Positions 10,252 through 21,849 of a stretch of 64,000 nucleotides of DNA are shown here, in pieces. The notes below the pieces were generated by a model. It saw only the letters and a list, made by a program, of their open reading frames with translations, had not been told where the DNA came from and made no database searches. The DNA lies in NCBI GenBank assembly GCA_039519185.1, contig CM076851.1, forward strand, positions 30,525,825 through 30,589,824, in the 5' to 3' direction. This stretch comes from Astragalus membranaceus. Lineage: Eukaryota; Streptophyta; Magnoliopsida; Fabales; Fabaceae. The position numbers and the translations under genes are program-made. Every line of letters starts with the position of its first letter. Within the stretch, counting starts at the first letter, position 1.

Positions 10252-11420
10252 CGCGTAGACGAGCATCGTCTTACTCGGTCATCGAAGGAAGATTGTTTCG
10301 AAGAGGATTCTCTATGCCACTGCTGAAGTGCCTAACACCAAATGAGGCGGACTACGTTTTGAGGGAGATCCGTGAAGGAATATGTGGGAACCACCTGGGA
10401 GCACGAGCTCTAGCAAAAAAGGCACTAAGGGCAGGATACTATTGGCCTACGATGGAGGAGGATGCAAGCAACCTGGTTAAAAAATGTGACAAGTGCCAGA
10501 GGCACGCTGACGTGCATATCGCTCACCCAGTTGAGTTAAATAGCATAACCGCACCATGGCCGTTCGCCTGGTGGGGGATCGATCTCTCGGGTAAATTCAC
10601 GGTCGCCCCAAGACGGGTGAAGTACCTAATCGTCGCAGTAGATTACTTTACCAAGTGGATTGAAGCCGGGCCTTTAGCGACCATCACGTCCAGGAACTGT
10701 TTGAAATTCTTTAAAAAGAGTATATTGGTCCGGTTCGGGGTTCCAGAGGTATTGGTCTCAGACAATGGCACTCAATTCACAGATAAGAATTTCCAAGAGT
10801 CCATGGTAGAGCTCGGAGTGAAGCAGCGCTTCACCTCCGTTAAACACCCGCGGACAAACGGCCAAGCTGAGGCCGCCAACCGAGTGATCTTGCGCGGGTT
10901 GAAGAGAAGGTTAGATGAAGCCAAAGGCAGATGGGCAGAAGAACTCCCCTTGGTTCTGTGGGCATATAGAACGACCCCCCACTCGACAGCGGGTGAGGCC
11001 CCATTCAAGATGGTCTACAGGGTAGATGCACTCATTCCGGTGGAAATCGGAGAGCTTAGTTGGAGGACAGGTAACCCAAAATCATCTGAGCAGAACGACG
11101 AAGCACTTAGAGAAGAGCTCGACCTAATTGAAGAACTGCGCACCAAAGCTTCATTAAGAGAAGCACGTGTGAAACAGGGGATGGCGGCTAGATACAACGC
11201 CAAGCTCGTTCCAAGAGATTTCTCAGTTAGCCAACTCGTGCTAAGAAAGGCGTCAGTAGGACAGAAGAACGCAGCTCAGGGAAAGCTCGCCCTGAACTGG
11301 GAAGGACCCTATCGAGTCATCTCGAAGACAGGGAAGGGTGCTTACCAGCTCCAGACCATGAGCGGGGGACTAGTGCCAAGGACCTGGAATGCTTTAAACC
11401 TTAGACGTTATTTTGTTTGA
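10182..11420 (+). pseudogene. Integrase (Tat), open over 412 codons
   Basis: An HHCC zinc-binding N-terminus (HLGARALAKKALRAGYYWP ... CDKCQRHA) is followed by a catalytic core with Asp in WWGIDLSG, Asp in VLVSDNGTQF and Glu in NGQAEAANRV. The C-terminal domain ends LVPRTWNALNLRRYFV. It would insert element cDNA. All three catalytic acids are present and the frame is intact, unlike the upstream pol blocks, but without a start or partner domains it cannot act alone. Confidence 0.87.
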
Positions 11421-11954
11421 TCAAACTGTATCATTGACAAGAGCTCTTGTAACACGATTAATCAAGTTAACCGGGCGGGACACTCTTTTTTCCCAGTGGG
11501 TTTTTATTGAGGCCCGCCTGGTCATCAATAAAGATGGAATATTTTCTTATGATTGTTCGTACATTTACATTTTGTTCATAACAAGTAAAAGACTTCCAGG
11601 CGAGTTAAGTTCAAACCGAGTTTGATAAACTACTGAATAAGTCAGAACGTGCTTAGTCGATCTAAGTTACACGCGATGCGACTTCAAGAGATGGTCGCAC
11701 CTCCAAGGACGAGTTCAATTTGGACAGAAGTCAAGTAAACTGTCCGAGGACGAATACTCGAATAAAAAGAAAGAAAGAACGATTATCGATTATCAATTGA
11801 GTGATAAAGTCATCAATAGAGCATGAAATTAGAAGAACGATCGAAATAAAGTACATAGATAAAAAAGGGACGAGCACAAACGAAGTACATATTACATCAA
11901 AAAGGGGCGACCAACAGGCCGCCCTAGACAAAAGTACAAAGAAAATGTTACAAG
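11421..11954. other. Tat 3' non-coding spacer between pol and the antisense ORF
   Basis: A GC-rich stem-like segment (GGGCGGGAC ... GAGGCCCGCC, about 11473-11518) follows pol, then AT-rich sequence with GA-rich runs. No coding domain is seen. Confidence 0.5.
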
Positions 11955-14127
11955 TTAAAAAGGACGCTCATAAACAACAACTTCCTCTCTCACGATGTTC
12001 CCCTGTTCGTCCTTTTCCGCGGGGTAAACAATGCGACCATTCTGGAGGGAGTGGGAGGGGTTGATGATGTTGGGATCGATATCCAAGGTGGGATAGACAC
12101 ATTGCACCTGGGCCAGAGCCTCTTCAAACCACTCCTGGCAAATAGCAAGGGTTGACTCAACCACCCGGTCTCATTCCTCCTGAGCCTTATCCCGCTCTTT
12201 TTCTAGGGTGCCGACGTTCTTCTTAAGCTCAGCGACCTCTTCAACCAACCCCTCAACCCGGCCGGACAGCTCGTTCACCTTGGATACTTCCAGCTGTGTC
12301 CTCCTCTCGGTCTCAGCTTTGGCGGTCAGGGCATCATTCCGCTCTTTGGTCATGGTGGAGAGGGTCAGGGCATCATCAAGAGCATCGGCGGTAGGCTTGA
12401 GAGCGGCCTCAGACTCTTGAAGTTTCCTCTTGGTGGCCTCCAGCTCCTCCCGTAATCTGAGATAAATCCATAGGCACAGTTTAGCTTATCAGTTTTGTCT
12501 AAATTATCACTTTCCAACCACAAGTTTTGGGTGATGAGTCTATTACCTGCAGTCCGATCCGCCTCTCCTTTTTTCAAATTAGCGGTCAGACGAGAACCAG
12601 CCTTGGCCACTTCTGCCATGAAGAGAAAAGGGTCTTGGTGGAAGCGGTCGAAGTCCGCCTCAAAGACCTCATCCAAGTAGAGGCTAGAGACCGGCCTCCT
12701 CTGAACCTTTTTTGCAGCCTTATCCCTCTTCGATGGAGGGTCAACCCCGGAGTCGTTCCCAGTAATATCAACAGCGGGGAGAGAGCGATCTCTCTTCTTT
12801 CCAGAGCTGGGTTTGACAGGGGTGCTAGTTCCCCCTTCATCGGCAGCATTGGCAGCTTCACTGACCGGGGGGGAGGTTTGACAGAGGCATGCCTTTCCTA
12901 GCCTTCCTCATGAGCTCCTCATATCCCATGCCCGCCATTTCACCTAAAAAGGAAGAAAGAACGGTCAGAACTTTAAAAAAAAGAAAAAGTAGCGGTCGCA
13001 CCAAGAGCGGCGCGAACACCAGAATCGTCCCGTGCCCGTATCAGCCGATAACACTTAATCAATTCCTCGTCCATCCAGGAAGCCATGTTCTCAAGCAGTC
13101 TCAAGGTTTCCAGATCACCCTCGCTAAGTTTGCAATGTGTTCTATAAGGTTCCAGGGCTTCAGTGAATCGGAGTAAGGTTTGAAAATTTTGAAGTTGACT
13201 GGCCCTTGATACTTAAATGCTCCCACCGGTTTCTATTACTCCCTGGTTCCGGTCGCCTACTCATCTCAAAAATCTTGAAGAATAGAGACCGAGAGCAGTC
13301 GCGCCCCATTACTCTCATTAGCTGCTCGAACACCTTAATGAAGGCCCACGAGTTTGGGTGCAGTTGGGACGGGGCGACTCCAAGGTAACGAAGGATGGAA
13401 CGTTGAAAAGAAGTAAACGAGGGACGAACCCTCATGTTCCGAAGAATGTTCACGTACATAGTGAACTTAAGAGAGGAAGAGACTGTGGCCACGTGCTCGT
13501 CCGAAGAAGGACCTTCCACCGCCCATATTTGACCAGGATCGCCTATCATATTTGCGAAATATTGAAGTACCTCATCCCCAGGGCGAAGGATCAAGGGTAC
13601 GTTGTTGAGCACGGTCAAAGAAATCTAAGAGCGATCTTCGCCAATCACGCCTCCCCAGTCAGGATTCCCTACTCTGTCAACTTGTCGCGAGTCCCGCTCC
13701 GAACGAGCTGAGGTAGTAGCAACATAGGCGGGGGTTTCCCGGCCTCTGATGGTTCAATAGTATCTTCTGATCCTCGAGAAGGGGTATGAGCGAGATTACC
13801 CATAGAAATTGTCCGATCGGATGACGTGCTCCAGCCAGACAAGTTGATAGAAGAGGTAGGCGGGGGAGCTTCAGATTGAGATTCGTTCATAGCTCCACAC
13901 GAAGCAGGGCGAGTACAAGTTTCGGCCATCCGAACAGCAGGGCTGCCGGGAATGCGGGCGGTTTGCTTTGTCCGCGCCAGAACCAGAAGTGAAGTGATCC
14001 TGCAAGAAGGGGGCAAGAAAGTCAGACCACTTATAGACGACCTACAGAAGGGGGCGATAAGGTCGACCCCGGGCCTGACACCCCCTCCTCGCTGACGTTG
14101 GAATAAAAATGCAAAATCAAAAATCAA
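11955..14127 (-). pseudogene. Antisense extra ORF of Tat element (PF04195-type N-terminus plus coiled coil)
   Basis: The coding blocks read on the minus strand from 14127 to 11955 in several frames. The middle block (13618-13160) has the plant domain annotated in Pfam as 'putative gypsy type transposon' (PF04195), with FTSFQRSILRYLGVAPSQLH and PNSWAFIKVFEQLM. The downstream blocks form a long charged coiled coil (12353-12171, ELSGRVEGLVEEVAELKKN). The C-terminal block has FEEALAQVQCVYPTLDI. Antisense extra ORFs 3' of pol are known in Tat/Ogre elements; their function is not established. Stops and shifts break it, though some gaps could be introns. Confidence 0.72.
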
Positions 14128-14670
14128 GGCTGGAAACTAATGAGAAGATAAGTACCTGGAGTTGGAGACAAGGTGGTCGCACTGGCAATTACGAGAAGAA
14201 GGCGGTCTGGAGTTGAATCGCGCCGGAGTGAGAAGTCGCTCACCGGAGAACACCTCGCCAGAATATCACCGGAAACCTGGTCGCTCGCCGGAGAATATAA
14301 CTCGTTCTCAGAGCAGAAATGTGAGAAAGCGAAATGAGAAATGAAGGAAGGGTGCCCCATATATAGAGGAAGCAGACCAGGAATTGAATCGACATGACCC
14401 TTCGCTTCCAGCATTAATGACACCCCTCGGAAATTGAACCACCATCATTGCGTGCCCCCGTTGGGAAACGCAAAATGTCACAACTGTCACATCGAGAAGC
14501 GAAATGTCACGTCCATCGAACTCAGAATGCCACATCACCAAAGGGCAAAAAGGAACCTGTTGCTCGGGCATAAATGCAAGTCGCCTCAGCGCATGCGACC
14601 ATACAATGACAAAGTCGCCCCTTTGGGGAAATCGTTATCAGGCCTGAACCCGTCCCTATGCACGGCTTCG

Positions 14671-14684
14671 GCCTGGGGGGCAAC
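14671..14684 (+). other. Polypurine-tract-like primer site of the Tat element
   Basis: GCCTGGGGGGCAAC lies directly before the LTR start TGTTCTGG, the expected place of the plus-strand primer. Confidence 0.6.
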
Positions 14685-15075
14685 TGTTCTGGACTGGGCC
14701 AGGGCCCAATGTTGTCGCAAGACCGGCCTCGAGCGGCCCAATTAGCGAAGTAGAGAGACATGACCTAGATCCACAAGATCAACGGCTCAGATCAAGCCGT
14801 ACGCGATCCGACGGTCGCCCGCAGAGTCTCTGGCACTATATATAGAGGTCTGACCTCAGCTGACAGGTACGCTTTTGACACATAACGTTACTCTACTCGA
14901 ATATTACTCCACTGACTTGGGCGTCGGAGTGTCATCGCAGGTACACCCTGCCGAAGCTCTGAACGCGACCATCAACGGCTTAGCTCGATTTCACCACCAC
15001 CTTCGTCCAAGCAACAAGCGACCTTAACGAGACGGTAACGTGACCAGACGAACCAAAACAGACTGATCGCCCACA
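14685..15075 (+). repeat. 3' LTR of the Tat element
   Basis: It starts TGTTCTGGACTGGG after the polypurine tract and has a TATA box (TATATATA at about 14838). The R/U5 segment contains GGGCGTCGGAGTGTCATCGC, matching the related LTRs at 20629 and 59698 (GAGTCGGAGTGGCATCGC). The end is placed at CCCACA (15075) by length and the CA terminus, and is uncertain by some tens of bases. Confidence 0.7.
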
Positions 15076-15897
15076 TTGGGGCACAGATCACTGTTAGTCA
15101 CGATTTAATTCAAGAAACCAAAACAATGTTTGCTGGACAAGTTATTGGGGTAGTTTGGAATGGAAACAATTAGCATAAAGCCTCATCGAATATATAGCAA
15201 GCTTCATCGTAGAAGTTTAATCAGTAAATTAGTGAGAGCAATAACAGTGTGGCAGGTTTGAGCGATGACAGTATGATGACATGAAAATAGCGGTAGCAGT
15301 AAGCAGAAGTTGAAAAGATAGGGGAAGGAGAAGCCTGAAAGAATAATTGGCTAAGATAGGGGAAGGACTGATGTTGGTCGCTTGTAGGCCGGGATGGGTA
15401 GGTACATTGTCTAGGTCGGATCGAGCTCGAGCTCGGTCTGGAACAATTTTCATGCAATCGCAATTTAGTAGTTCAACCTTCTACGGTAGACGCTTTTTAA
15501 AATAGTCTTGGAACCCACAGCTAAGAAACAGAGTTCATTTCTCGGCGTAATCGCTTGATCAACAAAGGGATTACTGTTAGAAGTACAATTTAGCCAAAGA
15601 AGCGCCTAATCAGCTAGACAAATAAATAATCAACTAATCGTCTGAATAAGCAGCTAGTCGGCTAGCACCAAATTTGCACCACAATAGTAAAAAAGTCAGT
15701 GCAATTCAAAAAAAACCAATGTATAGCTACTCATACACAAATACTTGGCTATGGAATCTAAAACACACCAACTGGCTCTAAAAACATCTATCTTCTTCTT
15801 ACTTACTCTCTTAAACACCACAATCTCAGATTATCAAGGCTGAAAAAAAATGACTACAGTAGAATTTTATGATCATCATGATAATATATAAGCCCTA
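15076..15897. other. Intergenic stretch downstream of the BBE-like gene
   Basis: No element termini or coding domains were seen. Short ORFs of 60-80 codons at 15221-15463 are low-complexity. The part near 15860-15897 would be the 3' UTR of the minus-strand gene. Confidence 0.4.
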
Positions 15898-17610
15898 CTA
15901 AATTTTCTGTTTTTTTGCAACACAACCTTGTAAGAGTTTCCAAACTAAATTCACACACAAACAAAACAAAATAGAAATCAAAGATTTTTCAATCACCATT
16001 CTAACTCTTTCCACATGACCAAGCACAGGAATACTCTGTTCATTCCTAAAGAAGTTACCAGGATCAACCCTACTCTTTATTTGAACCAACCTTTCAAAAT
16101 TATCCTTAAAATACTCAACTCCATAAACACTACCTTTAGAGTAGCTACTAAATAAACCATGATGATTAATACCCAAATCCAAATCCTTATAATTAAGATA
16201 AGCTTGTCTTGGATTCTTTGAAACAAAAAGAGTCATATACTTACGAAGTTGTCTTATAACATTTATATTATAAGCTTCTACCTCTTCACCTTCCTCATTC
16301 CAATTTGCTTGATATTGAATCTTCCAAAGGTTCCCTTCTCTATGAGGTAAAGGTGTGGCTATTGATGAAATCTCATTCATTTTTCCACCATAAGGATTGA
16401 AGTACATTACACCTTTTTCCAACTCAATCATTTTCTTCCAAATCCCTTCCCAATCTTCCTTTGAAATTGGTTCCTTAACATAATCTGATTTCCTTTTTAA
16501 ATATCTAAGTACTTGAGGCTTTCTCTCAAGTAAAATCTCAAGTGGGGTATTAATATCTATATTGTCCCAAAATAACACAGATTGAAGCCAACTTGTTTCA
16601 ATGCAATCTAATTCCTTTAAACCCAATTGAGGAAAACTCTCACTCATTAATGAAACAAGAGTTTTTGAATCACCAAGAAAAAGAGCAACAAAACTAGCCC
16701 TTATAGTACTTATAGTACTCTTCATTCCATTTTGTGTATCTTTTACTTTTACCACTTCTAATATAACCCTAATGAAAAGATCATTAGTAGTAGTAGGTGC
16801 AAAGTGTTGCCAATTGTAAACAATTTCTGTTGCATTTTGTTCCAATGTTCTTTGAACTTGAAAAATAGTAACTTTTTCAGGAACATGAACTAGTTTTATT
16901 TTATAAGAAAGAACAACACTAAAACTAGCTCCACCACCACCTTTAATAGCCCAAAAAAGATCTTCACCCATTGATTTTCTATCAAGTAACCTACCTTTAA
17001 CATCAACTATTTCAGCATCAACAACATTATCAACTGAAGTACCATATTTTCTAATCAAATTACCATAACCACCTCCACTAACATGTCCTCCAACACCAAC
17101 AGTAGGACAAACACCAGCTGGGAAACCATGTTTTTTACTTTTTTCAGCAATCTTATAGTAAAGTTCACCAAGTGTTGCACCAGCTTGTACCCAAGCTGTT
17201 TCAGTTTCTATGTCAATATCAATGGATCTAAGATTAAACATGTCTAAGATGAAGAATGGTACCTTAGAAACATAAGAGACACCTTCATAGTCATGTCCTC
17301 CACTTCTTATTTTCATTTGCAAGTTGTGTTTTTGACCACAAATTATTGATGCTTGTATATGAGAAACATGAAGTGGAGTTATTATAAGAAATGGTTTTGG
17401 AGTTTTTGAGGTGTTGAAACGTAGGTTTCTTATGTAGGATTGTAAAACTGAAGAGAATGTAGGATTGTTTTGTGTGAAAATTGATGAAGTTATGGGGTGG
17501 GAGGGTTGTGAATTGCTTAAAAGACATTGGATGAAAGTGTTGTAATTGGAGTTTGTTGTAGAAGAAGGGTAAGTAAGAGAAAGCAACAAGACAACAATGT
17601 GAAGCAACAT
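15898..17610 (-). CDS. Berberine bridge enzyme-like FAD-linked oxidoreductase
   Basis: This intronless gene encodes 570 aa, near the family's usual 520-550. These secreted flavoproteins oxidise alcohols, sugars or alkaloids. The second Met (17610) is preferred over 17652 because MLLHIVVLLLSLTYPSS is a good signal peptide start. It also puts the flavin-linked His (RSGGHDYEG) at 106 and Cys (GVCPTVGVGGH) at 168, close to the family's reference spacing. The FAD_binding_4 domain spans about 70-210. The C-terminal BBE domain carries NPYGGKM, YLNYKDLDLG and the block DPGNFFRNEQSIPVL. Beyond that block sits an unusual tail of about 40 residues with a hydrophobic stretch (SLISILFCLCVNLVWKLL). The frame is clean. 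Substrate cannot be told. Confidence 0.93.
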   Translation of the reverse strand: MLLHIVVLLLSLTYPSSTTNSNYNTFIQCLLSNSQPSHPITSSIFTQNNPTFSSVLQSYIRNLRFNTSKTPKPFLIITPLHVSHIQASIICGQKHNLQMKIRSGGHDYEGVSYVSKVPFFILDMFNLRSIDIDIETETAWVQAGATLGELYYKIAEKSKKHGFPAGVCPTVGVGGHVSGGGYGNLIRKYGTSVDNVVDAEIVDVKGRLLDRKSMGEDLFWAIKGGGGASFSVVLSYKIKLVHVPEKVTIFQVQRTLEQNATEIVYNWQHFAPTTTNDLFIRVILEVVKVKDTQNGMKSTISTIRASFVALFLGDSKTLVSLMSESFPQLGLKELDCIETSWLQSVLFWDNIDINTPLEILLERKPQVLRYLKRKSDYVKEPISKEDWEGIWKKMIELEKGVMYFNPYGGKMNEISSIATPLPHREGNLWKIQYQANWNEEGEEVEAYNINVIRQLRKYMTLFVSKNPRQAYLNYKDLDLGINHHGLFSSYSKGSVYGVEYFKDNFERLVQIKSRVDPGNFFRNEQSIPVLGHVERVRMVIEKSLISILFCLCVNLVWKLLQGCVAKKQKI

Positions 17611-18489
17611 TTTTCGCTTACTATTTTTTGTGAGCTCAAGATGATAAATCAATTTAAAGGCTCAACATTGTGTTATGGACCTCCGAAATTGTATTGTTTG
17701 AAATTGAGATAAGGTGGAACATGTTTGAATCACTTATCGAGGACTCTCGAAATCTAACGGTTCTGCTGCTTGCTGCACCGTGTAGAGGCAGCAAAGGATC
17801 CAAATTCTCACTTATCTCATTGGTCCCCTTATCTTAAGAAAAAGACAAAAAACACAATAAGATATACGAAATCTGTACTTAGCACAGCAGTCATAACTCA
17901 TAACTAGTATGGTAGCGGGAAATGAATGACAGGTCGTTTATATTTTGGGAGTACTAGGAGTAACAACAAGTTAATCACTAGAACCACTAAGAAATTTAGG
18001 CACAATATCTCGACCTAAAACTTTAAGATAATTTATGTGTTACTTCTCTGATATATCCTTTATTTAATTTATTCTTAGTCGATGTGAGACTAACTACTCA
18101 CACTTGAATTTCCAAAATACTCAATTGACAACACAAAAAAATAAAACTTCTCAAAATTATATGTATGGTACACATTAGTTACAGACAGGTAAGCAGGTAA
18201 TTTTGAACCCCACACAAGTTGGTAGTCGCATTAATTTGAGGGGTTATTGGGCCTCTTTACATTGCACAAACAAAGCAACAAGAGACTCACCTATCTCCAA
18301 TAATTACCAATCTCCTCCTCTCTCACTCTGACTCTCTTCTAGTAGACCCTGGCCTCATTGAATTATGGGTTGTGTTATTTTGTCCGAACTCCTAAAATAA
18401 TCTTATCAGTATTTTCTCCAAAATATGTGGTCCCATTCTGTTTCTTTTCTGCTCTAAAATGTTCATTTCTTTTGATCAAAAAAAGTATT
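17611..18489. promoter_or_regulatory. Upstream region of the BBE-like gene
   Basis: Non-coding sequence reading away from the minus-strand start. Part of it (17695-18250) has a diverged second copy at 1380-1570 plus 6106-6215. No convincing TATA box was pinned down; an AT-rich AAAATATAAAC on the minus strand near 17940 is one candidate, rather far from the ATG. Confidence 0.4.
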
Positions 18490-18690
18490 TCAAGTACCGT
18501 TGAATCGCTTAGATTTGTCAATTTACTCTGGTTGAACCGCTTGAAATGTGTTTTTTGTTTTTTATTTACTTTTTCCCCAAAAATTAATATTTTTATTTGT
18601 TTATTAATCATCCAGTTCAACCATGGTTGAACCGATTGAACCATGACCCGAAGGTCTCGCCGATTCGATCTCCGGTCCGGTTTTAAAAAC
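18490..18690. mobile_element. hAT-like MITE end (partial)
   Basis: The block ends in CCGGTTTTAAAAACATTG (about 18674-18691), a terminus seen in many dicot hAT-like MITEs. The interior has TGAACCG/GGTTGAACC words (GTTCAACCATGGTTGAACC is palindromic). I did not find the matching left terminus, so the extent is a guess. Confidence 0.4.
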
Positions 18691-19468
18691 ATTGATTTCA
18701 AGCTCTTACAAGCACTAAAAACACTAAACTTTGCACATAAAATACTAGCTACCTCCTAATATTCAAAGTAAACATTGTGGGTAAGTTTGATTTAGGAAGG
18801 GATAATACGGGACAAAATAGTATTGTGGACAATTTTTTGTGTTGTACACTATTTGGTGTGGGCAATAGAGAACACAAGCAAAAAAAATATAAGATTTGCT
18901 ATAATAGCTTTTAGTATATATATATATATATATCACAAAGAGGGAGAGATAAGGCTGGCCGAGATGAAAGGAAGGAGAGAAGGATATGAAAGTAGAGAGA
19001 GAGAATAATGTGCGAATAGAAGGAATGGAGATAAAAGAGTGAGAGAAGAGCAAGAAGGTAGAAAAGTGAGGAGTGAGAGAGAGAAAAATGAGAGGAGATG
19101 GAGCAGAGATGGTTGCTAGCACTTCATAATTCAAATATTACTTCAAGCCAATTAAACACCAAATACATTATTCGCACATAAAATTCACACCTAAAGACAC
19201 AAACAGGAGCATGAACATCAATTATAATTAGGGATATGTCAACCAAGCGAAGCAAATCTCCCGTTATCAACCCCATTAGGTGAAAATTCCCATTGTACCC
19301 TACTTGTATAGGTACTCATGGACATAGGTTTTTGTGGATATATCCCATAAAATTTTATTAAATTTACTTTAAAATGATTTTCCGTACAACAACAAAAAAA
19401 TACACGCAAAATTAACTTTTAAAATATTATTTTGCTATTCGTATAAGAAAATATGGCCTTTATCTTTT
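18691..19468. other. Intergenic AT/GA-rich stretch
   Basis: It contains a (TA)n microsatellite at about 18914-18932 and a purine-rich run (GAGAGAGA words, 18940-19100). ORFs here are low-complexity shadows. No genes seen. Confidence 0.45.
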
Positions 19469-19477
19469 TAATATTTA

Positions 19478-20474
19478 GGCTTAATTACAGTTTTGGTCCT
19501 CTTATTATGACCAACTCACGATTTTGATCCCCAAAATTTTAATTTGACGATTTAAATCCCCTTATTTTCCCAATTTGTAAAATCAAGGTCCCCCTCTTTA
19601 TTTGGTCAAAATTAAAACTGACTTTGACTTTCAATCCTACGTGGCAGTCCACGTAGACTGCCACGTAGGCAGCACTGTTCATCTCTCTCTCTCACAACAC
19701 TGTTCTCTCTCACAGCCCCCTCCCCTCCACCCATCGTGACCTCCTCCCCCCACCGTAACGCGTCCCCTCCCCCCACCGTGTCCCCTTCCCCCACCGTGAC
19801 CCCCTCCCCCCTCCTGAACCCCTCCCCCCTCGCACCTCCCCTCCCCCTCACCGATCCTCTCCTTCGCATCTCCCCGCCCTCGACGTTCTCTCTCTCTTCG
19901 CACCTCCCCCCTCGTTTTCCCCTTCCCCTTCGCATCTCTCCCCCTCTCTGGTTCACTCTCTCGTCGCTCTCTCGTCGCTCTCCCTCTCTCGCCGTTCAGA
20001 TCCAAATCGTAGAGGAGGGGGGAGGGGTTCACGGAGGTCGCAGAGGAGGCAAAGGAAAACGAGGTGGGTGGTGGCTGTGGGTGGTGACGGTGCGAAGGGG
20101 AAGGGGAGGTGCGAAGGGGGGAGGGGGGAGATGCGAAGGGGGGAGGGGTTCAGGAGGGGGGAGGGGGTCATGGTGGGGGAGGGGAGGGGCTGTGAGAGAG
20201 GAGAGGGCTGTGAGAGAGAGAGAGAGAACAGTGCTGTGAGAGAGAGATGAACAGTGCTGTGAGAGAGAGATGTATAGTGCTGCCTACGTGGCAGTCTACG
20301 TGGACTGCCACGTAGGATTGAATGTCAAAGTCAGTTTTAATTTTGACCAAATTAAGAGGGGGACCTTGATTTTACAAATTGGGAAAATAGGGGGATCAAA
20401 ATCGTCAAATTAAAACTTTGGGGACCAAAATCGTGAGTTGGTCATAATAGGGGGACCAAAACTGTAATTAAGCC
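19478..20474. mobile_element. Fold-back MULE-MITE with 9-bp TSD
   Basis: The ends read GGCTTAATTACAGTTTTGG and its reverse complement, continuing as inverted repeats for about 210 bp. Flanks carry an identical 9-bp duplication, TAATATTTA (19469-19477 and 20475-20483). The interior is a pyrimidine-rich left half (about 19690-19990) and purine-rich right half (about 20000-20260), so nearly the whole 997 bp can fold back. No transposase. All ORFs inside are by-products of the skewed composition. Confidence 0.92.
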
Positions 20475-20483
20475 TAATATTTA

Positions 20484-20628
20484 ATGACTTATATTAGTTG
20501 ATGAAAGACACTTCAATATATACAAAGTAAAGATTATTAAGTGGTTCTAGTGGGTAGAAGTACCTCATTATCCATCTTCGCCTTGTTAATAAGCAAATAA
20601 TGAAACTTTCTTTTTATTTTATCCGTAG
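20484..20628. other. Short unique flank before the large nest
   Basis: 145 bp with no feature seen. It ends TTATCCGTAG directly before the LTR start at 20629; a similar TTATCCACGG precedes the partner LTR at 59698. Confidence 0.4.
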
Positions 20629-21047
20629 TGTTCTGGACTGGGTCATGAGACCCACTACAGTAATTGAACATAAATAAGCCTAATAACTTTGGCCCATATC
20701 CATGATAAATCAGCCCATTCATGACTATCATGCCTCAACGGCTCAGATTCACCTGATCGATCCAACGACTCAAAGCTGGCACGAATCCCTATAAATACTG
20801 ACATACATTGTCATTAATAGGTACATTCTCATTCCTTGTTATACTACTCTACAATTCTCAATACTAACTTGAGAGTCGGAGTGGCATCGCAGGTACCCCA
20901 CCCGGGAACACTCTGACACTGGTCCAGAGCACAAGCAGGCCCGGTTACAAGCAGGCCTGGTCACAAACCGGCCCGAGCACAAACAGGCCCGGTCACCTTG
21001 ATACCCTGTGATTCAACTCATCCAAGCTTGGTCACTCTGCTACCTCC
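20629..21047 (+). repeat. 5' LTR of the outer Tat-type element
   Basis: It starts TGTTCTGGACTGGG. A TATA-like CTATAAATAC lies at about 20790. The U5 has repeated CAGGCCCGGT/CCGGCCCGAG units. The following TGGTGCCATCTATGACTC (21048) resembles a transition-decayed Tat primer-binding region. Confidence 0.72.
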
Positions 21048-21849
21048 TGGTGCCATCTATGACTCAATCAAACAAAGAAACTCCTTTGAACGGGGAATCG
21101 ATACCTTGGACTTGGAGCGCTGACAGCCCTAGAGAGTTTCTTGTAGTTAAAAACTTTGTCACTTAAGAAAATATATCTCGAACACGATAAACCAGTATAA
21201 TCCTATGAATATTGTTTTGTGAATTCTCATGGTTACATGCAGGACAGTAAATTCGGCCCGGATGCAATAGTAAGAAACATGATGACCAAGCCCGACGGTA
21301 GAAAGGGGCGGCATGAGATCGACGCTACGATCGTTTGCGCCTTCCTATAAACCGAGGCATGGGCTGGCCGGCTCGCTTCGTCGAAGCGACTTTGAACTTG
21401 TCGCAACCCCTAAAGGGAGAGTTATAATCAGGCCAGGCCCTGGTAAACCGTCCCCAGGGTATACCTGACCATAAGATGACATTGATGTAACACTCTTAAA
21501 AGTACACGCGGCATACCTTGAGCCCGATATCCCTCCGAGTCACACCAATTAAAACTCAACGTTCGGTCTAAGTGAGAAAGATAGATAGCCGGTTTGTGCA
21601 TGGTAAAGCAAAAGATGGTAAAAGACAGACATTGACGATACGATAAACTCACAATAGCGATAGTTACCTTGGAGATCTTCGTACTATCAAATTACACGCA
21701 AATGACAAAAGGTGACCCCGAATCGAAGTCGAGGTTCCACCAAAATTCAACTAGTACGAAAACAAAAAGTACATAACCGAAGGAATTTCAAAACAAATAC
21801 ATAATCATGGAGAAATGGGAGACGCTGGGGCAATGACGTCATAACCAGA
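21048..21849. other. Leader/internal non-coding region of the outer Tat element
   Basis: No coding domain. It contains a stem-like GGCTCGCTTCGTCGAAGC at about 21371-21388. The last bases lead into the antisense ORF's C-terminal part. Confidence 0.4.

Larger units (their letters stand above)
6899..15075 (+). mobile_element. Tat-lineage Ty3/gypsy LTR retrotransposon, 5' truncated
   Basis: The order on the plus strand is gag end, protease, RT, RNase H, a second RNase H, integrase, an antisense extra ORF, polypurine tract and 3' LTR. The pairing of two RNase H-like domains with an extra ORF 3' of pol is characteristic of the plant Tat/Ogre group. The 5' LTR, PBS and start of gag are missing, because the element begins in gag at 6899 right after the cut MITE. 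Many stops and frameshifts make it inactive. Confidence 0.88.

Noticed and set aside
15076..15480. Possible extra Tat internal sequence or gene right of the 3' LTR
   Set aside because: No coding domain or terminus could be supported.
19612..20350. Several overlapping ORFs of 60-167 codons on both strands
   Set aside because: They are Pro/Arg/Gly-rich products of the C-rich/G-rich fold-back core of the MULE-MITE, with no domain and no conserved frame.
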